DNA of 64,000 bases from Pelagomonas calceolata (Eukaryota > Sar > Pelagophyceae > Pelagomonadales > Pelagomonadaceae), in contig CAKKNE010000007.1 in NCBI GenBank assembly GCA_918797485.1, forward strand, positions 5,001-69,000. Reading direction: 5' to 3'. Below the pieces are notes generated by a model. That model was not told where the DNA came from. It saw only the letters and a program-made list of their open reading frames with translations, and did no database searches. Within the stretch, counting starts at the first letter, position 1. Every line of letters begins with the position of its first letter. This document shows, one piece after another, positions 7,493 to 21,653 of the stretch. The position numbers and the translations under genes are program-made.

Positions 7493-10400
7493 ATGGATAA
7501 CCAATTATTTGTTACTACGATACCCCATTTTTCTGAAACTAACTTAAATAGTTTTTGTTGGTTTTTAGAGTATGGTCTTTCAGATGAATTACGTAATTTT
7601 GCGTCTGCTTTAAATTTAAACGAAAAGTTAAATATCCGAGTTTATAGTGAGGAATTTGTTTTAAAGCGCCCAAAGTATTCATCTGTTCAATGTAAACGAT
7701 ATGATTTAACTTATGCTATTCGTATTTATGTACCTATTGAATTAATTGAAGAAGGTACAGTTAATGAGTATTTAGCCTTTTTTGGGGAAATACCATTAAT
7801 GACTGAAGAAGGTACGTTTATCATAAATGGATGTGAAAGAGTCATTATAAACCAAATTATTCGAAGCCCTGGTATTTATTATCGTCGTGAAACGCAAGAA
7901 AAGACCTTACAATACAGTGCAACTTTGATTTCGGATCGTGGTTCTTGGTTGAAGTTTGAGTTTGAAACAGGTACGGTTCAAATTCGTTTAAATAAAGCAA
8001 CAACTGTAGATTTTTATCATTTGTTAGAGACATGCGGAATAACAAATTTTGACCCTAGCACCAAGTTTAATTTAGCTATTTTAAACAAATCAATACAGCA
8101 AACCCCTATTAGTGATTTTGATACTAATCTTTTAACAAAGAATTTAACGAATAACCAAAATATTAATTTTGATTCTAATAAGGGTTCTCAAGATAACTAT
8201 TTACAGATTTTTAACGAAAAAGTTTATAGTTTAGGAAAAATTGGCCGAAAAAAATTAAATTCAAGATTAGGATTATCTATTCCCGATTCTATAACACGGG
8301 TGACAATAGATGATGTGATTGCTATTTCAAATTATTTAGTAGATTTACACGCAAATTTAGGTGAATTAGATGATATTGATAATTTGCGTAATAGACGAGT
8401 CCGTTCAATCGGAGAATTACTACAGATTCAATACGGCATAGGACTTAGTCGATTAGAACGCTCTATTAACGAACGTCTAATGATAACAAATTCAACAGCG
8501 TTTAAAGTAGCAACAATTATTAATCCAAAGCCAATCATCGCTTCGATTAAGGAATTTTTTGGTTCTAGTCAATTATCACAATTTATGGATCAAACTAATC
8601 CGATCGCGAGTTTAACGCACAAGCGTCGAATAAGTAGTTTAGGGCCGGGTGGGTTAAATCGGGATCGTTTATCTTTAGCGGTACGTGATATTCATCCAAG
8701 CCACTATGGTCGTATTTGTCCAGTTGAGACACCCGAAGGCCAAAACGCTGGAATCATTGCCTCATTAGCCTGTTACGCTCGGATAAATGAATCCGGGTTT
8801 TTAGAGACTCCATTTTTTAAAATGAAGCAAGGGCAAGTTCTTGATAATCAACTACCTATTTATTTAACTACAGAAGAAGAAGAAGTTATCGAAACAGCTC
8901 CAGCTGATCGGGTGCTAAATGCAGCATTCTCAAGTTTAAATGAGCAATTAGTCCCTATTCGCTACAAAAATGAGTTTAGTTTGGTCCCAATTAATCAGGT
9001 TAAGCTCGTTTCTGTTTCTCCATTACAAAACTTCTCAGTTGCGACTTCTTTAATTCCATTCTTAGAGCATAATGATGCTAACCGAGCTCTTATGGGGTCT
9101 AATATGCAACGACAATCTGTGCCGTTGTTGTATCCTCATAAACCAATTGTAGGAACAGGATTAGAGCATCAGTTAGCAACGGATTCGGGTGCTGTTTTAA
9201 TAAATAAATTTGATGGAACCGTAAAATATGTTTCTTCACGTTTAATCAGTATTGAAACACCTGAAAAGAATTTAATCAATTATAAATTACAAAAATATGC
9301 GCGTTCAAATCAAGATACGTGCATAAATCAAAGACCGCTGGTTTGGCCAAATGAAAATGTTACGTCTGGTCAAATTATTGCGGATGGACCCGGAACAAAT
9401 GGTGGAGAACTAGCATTAGGTCAAAATCTTCTAGTAGCTTATATGCCATGGGAAGGTTACAATTACGAAGATGCTATATTAGTAAATGAGCGTTTAGTTC
9501 AAGAAGATTTATTTACATCAATTCATATTGAAAAATTTGATTTAGAAATCCGTCAAACGACATTTGGTGTCGAAAAAATAACACGAGATTTACCGAATGT
9601 AAACGATGATGCGGTTAGCAATTTAGATAGTAATGGAATTGTTTGTAAAGGAACATTTGTTAAGTTTGGAGATATTTTAGTTGGAAAAGTAACGCCAAAA
9701 GATGAAACTGATCAATTACCGGAAGGGCGTTTATTGCGCGCGATTTTTGGTGAGAAAAGTAAAAATGTTTCTGATAATTCATTACGAGTACCAAAAGGAA
9801 CATCGGGGCGTGTAATTAACGTCCGCGTATTTAGACGAACTAAAGGTTATGAATTATCTGATGGTTCCATTTCTTTAGTTAGAATTTTTATTGCTCAGAT
9901 TCGAAAAATACAAGTTGGTGATAAAATTGCCGGTCGACATGGAAATAAAGGCATAGTGTCTCGTATATTACCCAGACAAGATATGCCATTTTTACCAAAT
10001 GGTATGCCCGTAGACTTACTATTAAACCCATTAGGCGTTCCCTCACGTATGAATGTAGGTCAAATTTTTGAGTGTTTATTAGGATTAGCAGGTTCAAAGC
10101 TTAATCGTCGTTTTAAAATAACGCCTTTTGATGAAATGTACGGGACTGAAACTTCTCGTAACCTTGTTAATGGTTATTTACAAAAAGCAGCGGAAAAAAC
10201 TAATGAAGCATGGCTATATAATTCTTCGTTACCCGGACGCATAGTTTTACGCGATGGACGAACTGGCAAATTATTTGATAACCCAGTTTTAGTTGGAAAA
10301 ACTTATATGTTGAAATTAATTCACCAAGTCGATGATAAAATGCATGCGCGTTCAACGGGCCCTTATTCTTTGATTACACAACAACCTTTGGGGGGTAAAT

Positions 10401-10738
10401 CTCGCCATGGTGGCCAAAGGTTTGGTGAAATGGAAGTATGGGCTTTGCAAGCTTTTGGTTGTGCTTATACATTGCAAGAGTTGCTGACATTGAAATCAGA
10501 TGATATGGAAGGTCGAAATGAAGTTTTAAATGCGATTATAAAAGGTTTACCGATACCTAAACCTGGAATTCCCGAATCGTTTAAAGTTTTAATTCGTGAA
10601 TTACATTCTTTAGGTTTAGATATTTCGCTTTACAAAATGGATAAAGTGTCAAGCGGAAAAACTAATGAAACTGAAGTTGACTTATTACGCCATTATGAGA
10701 AAAACTTGAAACGTTCATTGCCATTGTACACATTGTAA
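7493..10738 (+). CDS. rpoB: RNA polymerase beta subunit
   Basis: 1081 residues from the ATG at 7493. The bacterial-type plastid polymerase (PEP) beta subunit forms half of the active-site cleft. Family motifs visible include GTFIINGCERVIINQ near residue 102, GSNMQRQSVP near 535 and GDKIAGRHGNKG near 808. An in-frame TTG at 7445 would add 16 hydrophobic residues that fit poorly. First gene of a colinear run through atpA, the ancestral cyanobacterial order; rpoC1 starts 27 nt after its stop. Confidence 0.97.
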   Translation: MDNQLFVTTIPHFSETNLNSFCWFLEYGLSDELRNFASALNLNEKLNIRVYSEEFVLKRPKYSSVQCKRYDLTYAIRIYVPIELIEEGTVNEYLAFFGEIPLMTEEGTFIINGCERVIINQIIRSPGIYYRRETQEKTLQYSATLISDRGSWLKFEFETGTVQIRLNKATTVDFYHLLETCGITNFDPSTKFNLAILNKSIQQTPISDFDTNLLTKNLTNNQNINFDSNKGSQDNYLQIFNEKVYSLGKIGRKKLNSRLGLSIPDSITRVTIDDVIAISNYLVDLHANLGELDDIDNLRNRRVRSIGELLQIQYGIGLSRLERSINERLMITNSTAFKVATIINPKPIIASIKEFFGSSQLSQFMDQTNPIASLTHKRRISSLGPGGLNRDRLSLAVRDIHPSHYGRICPVETPEGQNAGIIASLACYARINESGFLETPFFKMKQGQVLDNQLPIYLTTEEEEVIETAPADRVLNAAFSSLNEQLVPIRYKNEFSLVPINQVKLVSVSPLQNFSVATSLIPFLEHNDANRALMGSNMQRQSVPLLYPHKPIVGTGLEHQLATDSGAVLINKFDGTVKYVSSRLISIETPEKNLINYKLQKYARSNQDTCINQRPLVWPNENVTSGQIIADGPGTNGGELALGQNLLVAYMPWEGYNYEDAILVNERLVQEDLFTSIHIEKFDLEIRQTTFGVEKITRDLPNVNDDAVSNLDSNGIVCKGTFVKFGDILVGKVTPKDETDQLPEGRLLRAIFGEKSKNVSDNSLRVPKGTSGRVINVRVFRRTKGYELSDGSISLVRIFIAQIRKIQVGDKIAGRHGNKGIVSRILPRQDMPFLPNGMPVDLLLNPLGVPSRMNVGQIFECLLGLAGSKLNRRFKITPFDEMYGTETSRNLVNGYLQKAAEKTNEAWLYNSSLPGRIVLRDGRTGKLFDNPVLVGKTYMLKLIHQVDDKMHARSTGPYSLITQQPLGGKSRHGGQRFGEMEVWALQAFGCAYTLQELLTLKSDDMEGRNEVLNAIIKGLPIPKPGIPESFKVLIRELHSLGLDISLYKMDKVSSGKTNETEVDLLRHYEKNLKRSLPLYTL

Positions 10739-10765
10739 ATATTTGTATTTTAGAAAAGCAGCCGT

Positions 10766-12577
10766 ATGACAAAATTCAATGAAAGTTTTGATTACATAAA
10801 AATAAATTTAGCATCACCTGAGCGTATTAAACAATGGACTTCTGATACTGTCCGTTCAACGACTGGTGGTTCGGGTGAAGTAACAAAATCTGAAACTATA
10901 AATTACCGAACATTTAAGCCCGAAATGGGTGGACTATTTTGTGAAAGAATTTTTGGGCCCGTTAAAAGTTGGGAATGTCATTGTGGAAAGTATAAACGAA
11001 TTCGTCAACAAGTTTTAGTATGTGAACGTTGTGGAGTAGAAGTTACCGAATCACGTGTAAGACGCCATCGAATGGGGTATATAAAATTAGAGTATCCCGT
11101 TGCTCACATATGGTATGTTCGGAGTTTTCCTAGTTATATCTCATTATTGTTAGGAATTAAACGACGAGAATTAAAAGAAATAATTTATTTTAATGAAATA
11201 AATTTCCGCCATTTTGATAATAAGTTGTTAAATTGGGCAAAAAATGTGTATGGAAACAACAAACCAAAAGCTGGTGCTGAACTTATATCTGATTTACTAG
11301 AAAACTTAGATTTAGAGAAAGTTGTTAATTCTTGTCGTACCTCTTACACAACAGCGTCGACATCAGATAAAGAAAAACTTATTAAACGGATACGTATTTT
11401 AGAAAATTTTATTGCAACAAAATCAGACCCAACATGGATGTTGCTTTCTATTATACCCGTTTTACCACCAGGTTTACGACCAATGGTGCAATTAGAAGGT
11501 GGAAGATTTGCAACTTCCGATTTAAATGAATTATATCGTCGAGTAATAAATCGTAATAATCGTTTAAGACGTTTTTTCGAAATTTATGCCCCTGAAATTA
11601 TTATCCGTAATGAAAAACGGATGTTGCAGGAAGCCGTTGATGCTTTAATTGATAATGGTCATAGAGAGAAAAAAGCGGTTGGCCTAAATAATCGACCATT
11701 AAAATCATTATCCGATATCTTATCAGGGAAACAAGGACGTTTTCGTCAAAATCTTTTAGGAAAACGGGTAGACTATTCTGGTCGATCTGTTATTATTGTT
11801 GGCCCTGAATTAAAATTAAATCAATGCGGCTTACCATATGAAATTGCCTGTGAATTATTCCAACCATTTTTAATTCATCGTTTAATTCAATTAGGGTACG
11901 CGGGAAATATGAAAATTGCTAAACGTTTAATTCAAGAGAAGGATGAAAGAATTTGGGAAGCTTTAAAAAATGTTTTAGAAGGATTCCCAATATTTTTAAA
12001 TCGTGCACCGACGTTGCATCGATTAGGTATTCAAGCATTTGAGCCGATTATAGTCGATGGTCGTGCGATACGTTTACACCCATTAGTTTGTCCCGCTTTT
12101 AATGCGGATTTTGATGGTGATCAAATGGCAATTCATGTTCCTTTATCAATTGAATCACAGGCAGAATCCTACTTATTAATGTTAGGCCCTAATAATTTTA
12201 TGTCACCGGCAACCGGTGAACCTATTTTATTACCCAGTCAAGATATGGTATTAGGTTCGCATTATTTAACGTCACAAAGTCGTTCAAACTTTAAGGGTAG
12301 CTATCAATATTTTGGGAATGTCGAGTCTGTATTACAGGCTTATAATTGTGACAAAATAGCTTTACATTCTTCAATTTGGTTACGATTCAATGGTCAAACC
12401 CAAACTTCGACACCCCCTATTCTTTTAGATAGCATCCGAATGTCGGATGGAAGTGTTATATACGTTTATAACGATAGGCAAATTAGAAAAAAAGAGGGTG
12501 AGACGTTGGTTACTTATATTTTGACAACTCCCGGACGTGTTTTATTTAATAATCTAATTTATTCTGTTTTAGCATGA
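10766..12577 (+). CDS. rpoC1: RNA polymerase beta' subunit, N-terminal part (gamma)
   Basis: 603 residues. As in cyanobacteria and plastids, beta' is split in two genes and this one holds the catalytic centre. A zinc ribbon has cysteines at 71, 73, 86 and 89. The Mg-binding NADFDGD motif is at residues 446-452. The TGA stop overlaps the rpoC2 ATG (ATGA at 12574-12577), suggesting translational coupling. Confidence 0.98.
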   Translation: MTKFNESFDYIKINLASPERIKQWTSDTVRSTTGGSGEVTKSETINYRTFKPEMGGLFCERIFGPVKSWECHCGKYKRIRQQVLVCERCGVEVTESRVRRHRMGYIKLEYPVAHIWYVRSFPSYISLLLGIKRRELKEIIYFNEINFRHFDNKLLNWAKNVYGNNKPKAGAELISDLLENLDLEKVVNSCRTSYTTASTSDKEKLIKRIRILENFIATKSDPTWMLLSIIPVLPPGLRPMVQLEGGRFATSDLNELYRRVINRNNRLRRFFEIYAPEIIIRNEKRMLQEAVDALIDNGHREKKAVGLNNRPLKSLSDILSGKQGRFRQNLLGKRVDYSGRSVIIVGPELKLNQCGLPYEIACELFQPFLIHRLIQLGYAGNMKIAKRLIQEKDERIWEALKNVLEGFPIFLNRAPTLHRLGIQAFEPIIVDGRAIRLHPLVCPAFNADFDGDQMAIHVPLSIESQAESYLLMLGPNNFMSPATGEPILLPSQDMVLGSHYLTSQSRSNFKGSYQYFGNVESVLQAYNCDKIALHSSIWLRFNGQTQTSTPPILLDSIRMSDGSVIYVYNDRQIRKKEGETLVTYILTTPGRVLFNNLIYSVLA

Positions 12578-15500
12578 AACAAGAGATCTTCTATAATAAA
12601 ACTATAAATAAGAAAGAACTCAAATCGATAGTTCATTCAGCTTTTCAATCATATGGAATTGTAAAAGCAACAAATTTGGCCGAATGTTTAAAAAAAGAGG
12701 GTTTCTCTTTTGCGACTCAAGCAGGAATTTCGATTAGTGTCGAAGATTTAAAAGTACCACCAACGAAAAATTCATTATTTTTAAAAAATAACAAACAAAT
12801 CAATTTAGCGTATTTTTATGAAAAACGGGGAAACATTAATGAAGTTGAACGTTTCCAAAAAGTTATTGATACTTGGCACACTACTAGTGAGATTTTAAAA
12901 AATCAATTAGTTGATTTTTTTAAAAGTACAGACCCATTGAACCCTGTTTACATGATGGCCTTTTCGGGGGCCCGGGGGAATTTATCTCAGGTTCGTCAAC
13001 TGGTCGGAATGCGCGGATTAATGTCTGATCCAAATGGTCAAATTATTGATTTGCCGATTAAAGCAAATTTTCGCGAAGGTTTAAGTATTACGGATTATGT
13101 AATTTCCTCTTATGGAGCTCGAAAAGGGATTGTTGATACAGCTTTAAAAACTGCGGATTCTGGATATTTGACTCGAAGATTAGTTGATGTGGCTCAACAT
13201 GTTATTATTCGAGAATTAGATTGTGAAACGAAAAATGGTGTTAGAGTTTTGTATGACCCAGATCAAAATCAAGATGGTCGTTATTTTGGTCGTGTTTTAG
13301 CTAAATCTGTGTATAATCCTGTTTCGGGTGATCTGATTCTTGAGAGAAATACGCCCTTAACTCTATCGAAATTACGAAAAATAAATTTCAAAACTCCTTT
13401 AATTCTCCGTTCGCCATTGATTTGTGAAGCTAGTAATTCAATTTGTCAAAAATGTTATGGGTGGAACTTATCTCAAGGTAAACTAGTTGAATTAGCGGAT
13501 GCCGTTGGTGTAATTGCAGCTCAATCAATTGGTGAACCTGGTACTCAGCTTACAATGCGGACCTTCCATACCGGGGGTGTTTTTACTGGTGAAAGTAGTA
13601 ATCAGATTTACAGTGCTATTGATGGTCAGATACTTTTTTCTTCTACCCTTAAGACGTCAACGTCTCGAACAATCTATGGGGAAATTATTTTAAAAGCTAT
13701 CAATAGTAGTGAATTTTTTATTTTTGATAAGTCCAAAAAGACGTTGAAAAAATATATTATTAAACCTGAGATGCTTTTATTTGTAAATAATAAAAGTTTT
13801 GTGAAAAAAGGTGATGTATTAGCGGAATTGCCATTAACGAATAAACGTACCACTACTCAATTAAATGATATTTTTACCCCAATTTCAGGAGAAGTGCAAT
13901 TCCAAAACGTTACTTTTGATGACAAGAATACATTGACTAATAATGGTTTGATTTGGATTGCAGCTGGTGAAATTTATGACATTTTACCATCGATGTTAAT
14001 CAAAAAGAAGAAAGTAAAAGTTGTAAAAAATAATGCAATCGCCCAAACAAAAATTATAAGCCCGATTGGTGGTATCGTAAAATCGAGTAAAATTGGGCAA
14101 AGTGTTAATAATTATATTGTTTCATCACCTTCGATTTTTATTCAAAATAAATTATTTAAAACAGCAAACAATCAACTTTTTTTATTGGGAATCGATGGGG
14201 AAATTTTTAAATTAAATTTAACGGAATCAACAATTAGTGCTGCTGTTCTTAGCAAAAAATATTTATTATTGAATTCTTCCATTTGTTCTTACTCACGGAC
14301 GGACATTTTAGAGAATGGTCAAATTAAAAATTTAAGTAGCGTATTATTTTGTCCTTTAAGTGGGAATTCTAAGGCTTTAAAAAGTAAAAATATAAATATT
14401 GAATCGTTTTTAGTTGATAATACTAAAGAAAATTCTCAACTTGAAAAGAAAATTTTATATCCAGGTGAAATTCTTTTCAATAAAATTGAGATTTCTCATT
14501 TATCTTATTGTCAATTTACAGAAATTAATGATAAAAAAATACGAATTATTCTTCTTCCGTTAAAACAAGGAATAATTCCGAAATCGATAAATTGTTCCGA
14601 TGCTATTTTAAATAGGAATACAGGTGCTGCAAATTCAAATATTACATATTTAACAGTAGAGAACAACGGTACCATTGAACCGGAAACTTCGTTTTCAGAA
14701 ACAATTCTAAATTTAAATTCTTCGAACGATAGACAATTGTCACCCATAAATACTCGTTTGCAATTTTTAAAATTAAATGAAAATGAGAAGAAACAATTAT
14801 GTTTACTTAATATTTATAAAATTCCAGTAAATTTAAAGAATAATAATTCAAATAAAAATGTTATTTCTTATTTAATTCGACCAAATCAAATCATTGAGCC
14901 ATATTCGATTGTTGCAACGTCAAATATCATTACTAATGAATTGATAAACATTAAAAATTTTAAAAATAGTAATAAAAATCTAAATCGATTTTTAGTCTCT
15001 TCTTCTAAAGATTATAAAAAATTATCTTTTCCTGTAGCTTCAAATCAAAAATTTTTTGTTTTAGGGGATGATTCTAAAAAGGGTCATCTTTTTGATTATT
15101 CTGGATATATTATACCTGATCAAAAAAGTTCCGATTCGATAATTCGCATAAGTGCTCCGTTTTTTGTTTCACAAGGAACACGAATTCTAACACGACACGG
15201 CTCATTAATTAAAAAGGGGGAATCGTTATGCCAATTAGTTTATACGCGTGTTATAAGTGACGATATTGTGACTGGTTTACCACGAATTGAACAATTGCTT
15301 GAAGGACGATTGGAAAAAAATCCTTGTGAATTAGTGCAATGGCCCGGTGTTGTTAAAAGCATAAATGATGAAACCGTTACTATTATTGAGAAAAAAACAA
15401 TTCGTGATTATAAACTAACCTCTGGAATTTCAAGCCTTCTAAAAAAAGGTAAACCAGTTTCGGTTGCTCAACCTTTAGATACTCGGTTAGTTCATCCACA

Positions 15501-16032
15501 TAATGTTTTACAGGTTTATTTTCATTATTATTGTGCTTTTTATTCTTTGGAAAAAGCAACAAAACGCAGTATCACAGCAATTCAAATTTTATTATTAAAT
15601 TTAGTTCAAGATGTTTATCGTTCTCAAGGAATCTATATTTCTGATAAACATGTCGAAATTATTGTTCGTCAAATTACATCAAAAGTAAAAATTTTAAAAG
15701 TAAACAACGAAACAACATTCACTGTTGGTGAAGTCGTTCAATTTGATCAAATTGTCTATATTAATCGGGCCCTACGTTCAACTAATTCATCATTAATCGA
15801 ATATGAACCTGTTTTACTCGGCATTACTAAAGTCTCATTAATGACGGAAAGTTTTATTTCAGCGGCTAGTTTCCAAGAAACAACCCGTATTTTAACACAG
15901 GCAGCTGTTGAAGGAAAAGTTGAATGGTTGCGCGGATTAAAAGAAAATGTTATTCTTGGACGTTTAATTCCAGCAGGTACTGGTTTTAAATCTTTTAATA
16001 GTACATCAATGTTAAATGTTCGTTTAGATTAA
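12574..16032 (+). CDS. rpoC2: RNA polymerase beta' subunit, C-terminal part (beta'')
   Basis: 1152 residues. Contains the second zinc-binding set ([15 protein letters not shown] near residues 285-299), followed by [21 protein letters not shown], the start of the trigger loop region. A long AT-rich, weakly conserved insertion (roughly 350-850) is normal for plastid and cyanobacterial beta''. The C-terminus with [19 protein letters not shown] is conserved. It overlaps rpoC1 by 4 nt. Confidence 0.97.
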   Translation: MKQEIFYNKTINKKELKSIVHSAFQSYGIVKATNLAECLKKEGFSFATQAGISISVEDLKVPPTKNSLFLKNNKQINLAYFYEKRGNINEVERFQKVIDTWHTTSEILKNQLVDFFKSTDPLNPVYMMAFSGARGNLSQVRQLVGMRGLMSDPNGQIIDLPIKANFREGLSITDYVISSYGARKGIVDTALKTADSGYLTRRLVDVAQHVIIRELDCETKNGVRVLYDPDQNQDGRYFGRVLAKSVYNPVSGDLILERNTPLTLSKLRKINFKTPLILRSPLICEASNSICQKCYGWNLSQGKLVELADAVGVIAAQSIGEPGTQLTMRTFHTGGVFTGESSNQIYSAIDGQILFSSTLKTSTSRTIYGEIILKAINSSEFFIFDKSKKTLKKYIIKPEMLLFVNNKSFVKKGDVLAELPLTNKRTTTQLNDIFTPISGEVQFQNVTFDDKNTLTNNGLIWIAAGEIYDILPSMLIKKKKVKVVKNNAIAQTKIISPIGGIVKSSKIGQSVNNYIVSSPSIFIQNKLFKTANNQLFLLGIDGEIFKLNLTESTISAAVLSKKYLLLNSSICSYSRTDILENGQIKNLSSVLFCPLSGNSKALKSKNINIESFLVDNTKENSQLEKKILYPGEILFNKIEISHLSYCQFTEINDKKIRIILLPLKQGIIPKSINCSDAILNRNTGAANSNITYLTVENNGTIEPETSFSETILNLNSSNDRQLSPINTRLQFLKLNENEKKQLCLLNIYKIPVNLKNNNSNKNVISYLIRPNQIIEPYSIVATSNIITNELINIKNFKNSNKNLNRFLVSSSKDYKKLSFPVASNQKFFVLGDDSKKGHLFDYSGYIIPDQKSSDSIIRISAPFFVSQGTRILTRHGSLIKKGESLCQLVYTRVISDDIVTGLPRIEQLLEGRLEKNPCELVQWPGVVKSINDETVTIIEKKTIRDYKLTSGISSLLKKGKPVSVAQPLDTRLVHPHNVLQVYFHYYCAFYSLEKATKRSITAIQILLLNLVQDVYRSQGIYISDKHVEIIVRQITSKVKILKVNNETTFTVGEVVQFDQIVYINRALRSTNSSLIEYEPVLLGITKVSLMTESFISAASFQETTRILTQAAVEGKVEWLRGLKENVILGRLIPAGTGFKSFNSTSMLNVRLD

Positions 16033-16096
16033 ATAATTCGTATTCATATGATAATATGAAGATATATATACAAATAGTATTTTAAAAATAACAAAT

Positions 16097-16777
16097 ATGG
16101 CTGATATAAAAATAGCCCAACTTTTAAAAGCAGGTGTGCATTTTGGGCATAAAACACCACGCTGGAATCCAAAAATGTTTCCATATATTTATATGGAGCG
16201 AAACGGGATCCATATTCTTGATTTAGTACAGACTTCACAATTATTACAAGAAGCTTGTGATTTTGTGCAAGAAGCAGCAGAGCAAAGAAAAACATTTCTT
16301 TTTGTTGGAACAAAACCACAAGCAGTTGAAATTATAAAAGATGAAGCTATTAGATGTGAGTCTTTTTATGTTAATCATCGTTGGTACGGTGGTTTATTAA
16401 CAAATTGGCAAACTGTAAAAGGTCGCATTGCTACATTAAAAAAATTGGAAGAACAAGAAGAAACGGTTTTTCCTACTCTTCCGAAAAAAGAAGCTGCATC
16501 ATTAAAAAAACAATTAACAAAATTGCGTACTCAATTAAATGGTGTAAAAAATATGGATCGTATTCCAGATATCATGATTGTTATAGATCAAAATCATGAA
16601 TTAACTGCAATTCGCGAAGCAATAAAATTGAATATACCAATTATCTCAATTTTGGATAGCAATTGTGATCCAGATTTAATTGATGTCCCAATTCCAGGCA
16701 ATGATGATGCAATTAGCTCTATCAAAATTATTTTGGAAGCATTAACTGATAGTATTCGTATTGGACGTCAATTATAA
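16097..16777 (+). CDS. rps2: 30S ribosomal protein S2
   Basis: 226 residues. Motifs [16 protein letters not shown] (N-terminus) and [19 protein letters not shown] (near the C-terminus) identify S2, which bridges the 30S head and body. It sits between rpoC2 and atpI; tsf, which follows rps2 in some red algal plastids, is absent here. Confidence 0.98.
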   Translation: MADIKIAQLLKAGVHFGHKTPRWNPKMFPYIYMERNGIHILDLVQTSQLLQEACDFVQEAAEQRKTFLFVGTKPQAVEIIKDEAIRCESFYVNHRWYGGLLTNWQTVKGRIATLKKLEEQEETVFPTLPKKEAASLKKQLTKLRTQLNGVKNMDRIPDIMIVIDQNHELTAIREAIKLNIPIISILDSNCDPDLIDVPIPGNDDAISSIKIILEALTDSIRIGRQL

Positions 16778-16784
16778 TTTTGTA

Positions 16785-16811
16785 ATTAGGAAACTAATTT
16801 AGTTTCCTAAT
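16785..16811 (+). terminator. Hairpin after rps2
   Basis: An 11-bp perfect stem (ATTAGGAAACT / AGTTTCCTAAT, 5-nt loop) 8 nt after the rps2 stop, followed by a T-rich run. It likely ends or stabilises the rpo-rps2 transcript before the atp genes. Confidence 0.7.
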
Positions 16812-16972
16812 ATTTTTATTATTTATATCATTGTGTATTTTTACACGCTAATTAGAAAAGTCTTTAGTACAATGAGGTTGTTAAGAAATACTGATATGAC
16901 AAATACATTTTTATAAAGATTTATTTTGTGATGTCAGGTTGTAAGTATTTATTTATTTAAAAAAAGTACCCA

Positions 16973-17689
16973 ATGGATTTTATAAATAATTCGATACTTC
17001 TTGCCGGTGTAGAAATCGGAACCCATTATTATTGGGAAATAGCAGGTTTTTCATTACATGGACAAGTATTTATTGTAAGTTGGGTTGTTATTGGTTTATT
17101 GTTAACTGCAGCATTTTTAGGTGCAAGTGATCCTAAGAGAATTCCAGAAAGTTGGCAAAACTTTATGGAAGCAACTGTTGAGTTTACTCAAGATATTGCT
17201 CGTAACCAATTAGGTGAGAGTTCGTATAGAACTTGGTTACCTTTTGTTAGTACGATGTTCTTATTTATCTTTGGTTGTAACTGGGCAGGTGCAATTATCC
17301 CATGGAAACTAATTTTGTTACCAGAAGGAGAATTAGCTGCTCCAACTAATGATATCAATACAACTGTCGCGTTAGCGTTATTAACCTCGTTAACTTATTT
17401 TTACGCAGGTTTTAGAAAGAAAGGTCTTGGTTATTTTAAACGTTATTTAGAACCAACACCGATTTTATTACCAATTAATATTCTTGAAGATTTCACTAAA
17501 CCGTTATCTTTAAGTTTCCGACTTTTTGGTAATGTTTTAGCTGATGAGCTTACAATTTCTGTTTTAGTATTATTAGTACCTTTGTTTGTTCCATTACCAA
17601 TTATGGCATTAGGAATATTCGCGGGTTCAGTACAAGCGCTAATTTTTTCAACATTAGCGGCAGCTTATATTCACGAAGCTCTTGAGTAA
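16973..17689 (+). CDS. atpI: ATP synthase CF0 subunit a
   Basis: 238 residues with several membrane helices. Forms the proton half-channels of the thylakoid ATP synthase. The essential arginine is in [14 protein letters not shown] (Arg183). Starts the atpI-H-G-F-D-A run. The 195-nt leader before it is free of genes and probably holds a promoter. Confidence 0.97.
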   Translation: MDFINNSILLAGVEIGTHYYWEIAGFSLHGQVFIVSWVVIGLLLTAAFLGASDPKRIPESWQNFMEATVEFTQDIARNQLGESSYRTWLPFVSTMFLFIFGCNWAGAIIPWKLILLPEGELAAPTNDINTTVALALLTSLTYFYAGFRKKGLGYFKRYLEPTPILLPINILEDFTKPLSLSFRLFGNVLADELTISVLVLLVPLFVPLPIMALGIFAGSVQALIFSTLAAAYIHEALE

Positions 17690-17995
<306 letters not shown>

Positions 17996-18005
17996 GACTT
18001 TATAT

Positions 18006-18029
18006 CGGGATAGAAAAATTTCTATCCCG
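18006..18029 (+). terminator. Hairpin after atpH
   Basis: CGGGATAGAAA / TTTCTATCCCG palindrome 11 nt after the atpH stop. In the middle of the atp operon it more likely protects the abundant atpH message or attenuates transcription than fully stops it. Confidence 0.65.
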
Positions 18030-18075
18030 AACATTTATTTAACATCTTATTAAATTACCTTAACTGCATAAATTC

Positions 18076-18543
18076 ATGTTTTTTGAAATTTTTCAATCGT
18101 TAAGTTTAACGACAGGTGCAGGAGGGCTATTTGATTTCGGAGCAACATTACCACTTGTTGCGATTCAGTTTTTAATTTTAATGTTTATTTTAAACACTAT
18201 TCTTTATAATCCGTTATTAACGGTTATTAATGAACGAAACGAATATGTTGTTTCAAATTTAACAAAGTCGGCAAAATTAATTGCTGAGACAAAAGAAATT
18301 AAAACTAAATACGAGAACGAAATCTTAGAGGCTCGAAAATCTGCGCAATTAGAGATTACTCAATGTCAAAAAAGTTATAAAGAGCTTTTTGATATTGAAT
18401 TGAACAAAGTTCAAGAGCGCTATGATGCTGTTTTAGCGGACTACGATAACATTTTAGCGAATGAAAAAGCATCCGCTTTAAAGACATTGGAAACAGAGAT
18501 TGAATCAATTAGTGAACAAATTTTAGGCAAAATTTATGTTTAA
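18076..18543 (+). CDS. atpG: ATP synthase CF0 subunit b'
   Basis: 155 residues. One N-terminal membrane span (about 28-48) and a long charged coiled coil form one half of the peripheral stalk. A b' gene in the plastid is a cyanobacterial and red-lineage trait. Lies between atpH and atpF as expected. Confidence 0.93.
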   Translation: MFFEIFQSLSLTTGAGGLFDFGATLPLVAIQFLILMFILNTILYNPLLTVINERNEYVVSNLTKSAKLIAETKEIKTKYENEILEARKSAQLEITQCQKSYKELFDIELNKVQERYDAVLADYDNILANEKASALKTLETEIESISEQILGKIYV

Positions 18544-18596
18544 AAAAATTGGCAACTTTTTGATATTCTCTAACATTTAACAAAAATTGAGGGTAT

Positions 18597-19103
18597 ATGG
18601 AAAATTTACTATTGTTAAGTGTCGGCTTTAATACTGATATTTTTGAGGCCAATCTTATTAATATTGTACTTTTAGTAGTACTTTTATTTAATGTTGTTGG
18701 TGATGCTTTAAAGACATCTATGCTTGAAAGAAAAGAGAAAATTTTAAGTGGGGTTCAGGATGCTGAACAACGTTTAAATGAAGCAACAGAGCGTTTAGCT
18801 GAAGCAAAAACTCAATTAGAGCAGTCAAAGCTAATCATTGACAAAATTAAATCAGATAAAGAAGCTACGCGACGCACACTTGCTGTAAGTAATGGTGCAC
18901 GAGTACAAGAAGAAGCTCTTCGCCGCGCTGACTCTGCAAAATTAGCAGTTATGTATAAAAAACAACAAGTTTTGCGTGAGGTTAAAGAGCAAGTTACGGG
19001 ATTATCTTTAAATCGTGTTATCACAACATTAAAAGATGACCTAACACTTGATAAACATCTTGCAATTATCGATAGCGGTATTGCACGTATAGGAGGACAG
19101 TAA
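18597..19103 (+). CDS. atpF: ATP synthase CF0 subunit b
   Basis: 168 residues: N-terminal hydrophobic segment (about 20-38) then a helical stalk. Partner of the b' subunit in the peripheral stator. No intron, unlike green plants. Its last base is shared with the atpD start (TAATG at 19101-19105). Confidence 0.95.
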   Translation: MENLLLLSVGFNTDIFEANLINIVLLVVLLFNVVGDALKTSMLERKEKILSGVQDAEQRLNEATERLAEAKTQLEQSKLIIDKIKSDKEATRRTLAVSNGARVQEEALRRADSAKLAVMYKKQQVLREVKEQVTGLSLNRVITTLKDDLTLDKHLAIIDSGIARIGGQ

Positions 19104-19666
19104 TGGCAACTAAAATCGTAATTTCAAAGGTTTCTGAACCTTATGCAGATGCACTTTTAGAGTTAGCAAAAGCAAATAATTGTGTTGACGCTATTACTGC
19201 AGATGTAAATGACTTATTAACATTTCTTACCTCAGTCCCGCTTTTAGCTAGTTATTTCGAAAATCCTGTAATTTCGATGGCCAATAAGAAGGAATTAGTA
19301 AATACAGTAATGGGTTCAAAACTAAACCCATATATGTTAAAGTTTTTACAATTCTTAATTGATCGTCGCCGTATTGCATTTTTTGAAACAATTGGTGAAA
19401 GATATTTAGAATTAGTTTACGAATTTGCAGATATAAAAGTTGTTACGGTAAAAACGGTTGTTCCGTTAAGTTATCGTCAAGAACGTCGTATTATTCGTGA
19501 ATTAAAAGAATTCACATCTGCGAAAGAGATTCGTTTAATTCGCGAAGTTGATAAAAGTATCTTAGGTGGTTTAGTTATAAAAATTGATTCACAAGTAATT
19601 GATATTAGTCTGAAAGGTCAATTAAGACAAATTTCAAGTAGTTTAGATACTACACTTGTTTTTTAA
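19103..19666 (+). CDS. atpD: ATP synthase CF1 subunit delta
   Basis: 187 residues. The C-terminal motif LIREVDKSILGGLVIKI is the OSCP/delta signature. Joins the stator to the alpha3beta3 head. The start overlaps the atpF stop by one base, indicating coupled translation. Confidence 0.96.
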   Translation: MATKIVISKVSEPYADALLELAKANNCVDAITADVNDLLTFLTSVPLLASYFENPVISMANKKELVNTVMGSKLNPYMLKFLQFLIDRRRIAFFETIGERYLELVYEFADIKVVTVKTVVPLSYRQERRIIRELKEFTSAKEIRLIREVDKSILGGLVIKIDSQVIDISLKGQLRQISSSLDTTLVF

Positions 19667-19703
19667 ATAGAAAACAAAACGTAAGAAAAACAAAATAACT
19701 TAG

Positions 19704-21230
<1,527 letters not shown>

Positions 21231-21243
21231 TTGTTTTAATAGA

Positions 21244-21273
21244 AAGCTATACATTTAATTAAATGTATAGCTT
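21244..21273 (+). terminator. Terminator of the atp operon
   Basis: A 30-nt perfect palindrome (AAGCTATACATTTAA and its complement) followed by TTTTTT, 13 nt after the atpA stop: the classical rho-independent pattern. Confidence 0.85.
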
Positions 21274-21372
21274 TTTTAAGTTTTTTTATTTTCCATAATT
21301 CAATCTTTCCCATATAATTTATACGTACAAAGTTTTATTTTATGTACAATTATTTTTAGTGAAAATATAGAA

Positions 21373-21612
21373 ATGTTAAAATTGCGTTTAAAACGTGGAG
21401 GGCGAAAAGGACAACCTTCTTATAGGGTTGTAGTAATGGAAGCCAGATCACGTCGTAATGGGCGTCCTGTTGAAAATTTAGGGTATTATAATCCACTTTC
21501 GAAAGAATTTCTAGTTAACTCAGATAGGGTTAAATTACGATTAGATCAAGGTGTTTTGCCGACTAGAACAGTCGCTACTTTATTGAAAAAGTATAAAGTA
21601 ATCACTGAATAA
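21373..21612 (+). CDS. rps16: 30S ribosomal protein S16
   Basis: 79 residues. MLKLRLKRGGRKGQPSYRVV and NLGYYNPLSKE are S16 signatures. Stands alone between atpA and the convergent groEL. No intron. Confidence 0.97.
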   Translation: MLKLRLKRGGRKGQPSYRVVVMEARSRRNGRPVENLGYYNPLSKEFLVNSDRVKLRLDQGVLPTRTVATLLKKYKVITE

Positions 21613-21621
21613 GAATTATAG

Positions 21622-21653
21622 AAGTAAAACTTAACAATTGTTAAGTTTTACTT
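21622..21653. terminator. Bidirectional terminator between rps16 and groEL
   Basis: A 32-nt perfect palindrome (AAGTAAAACTTAACAA and complement) in the gap between the convergent genes rps16 and groEL. It can form a hairpin in either transcript. Confidence 0.75.
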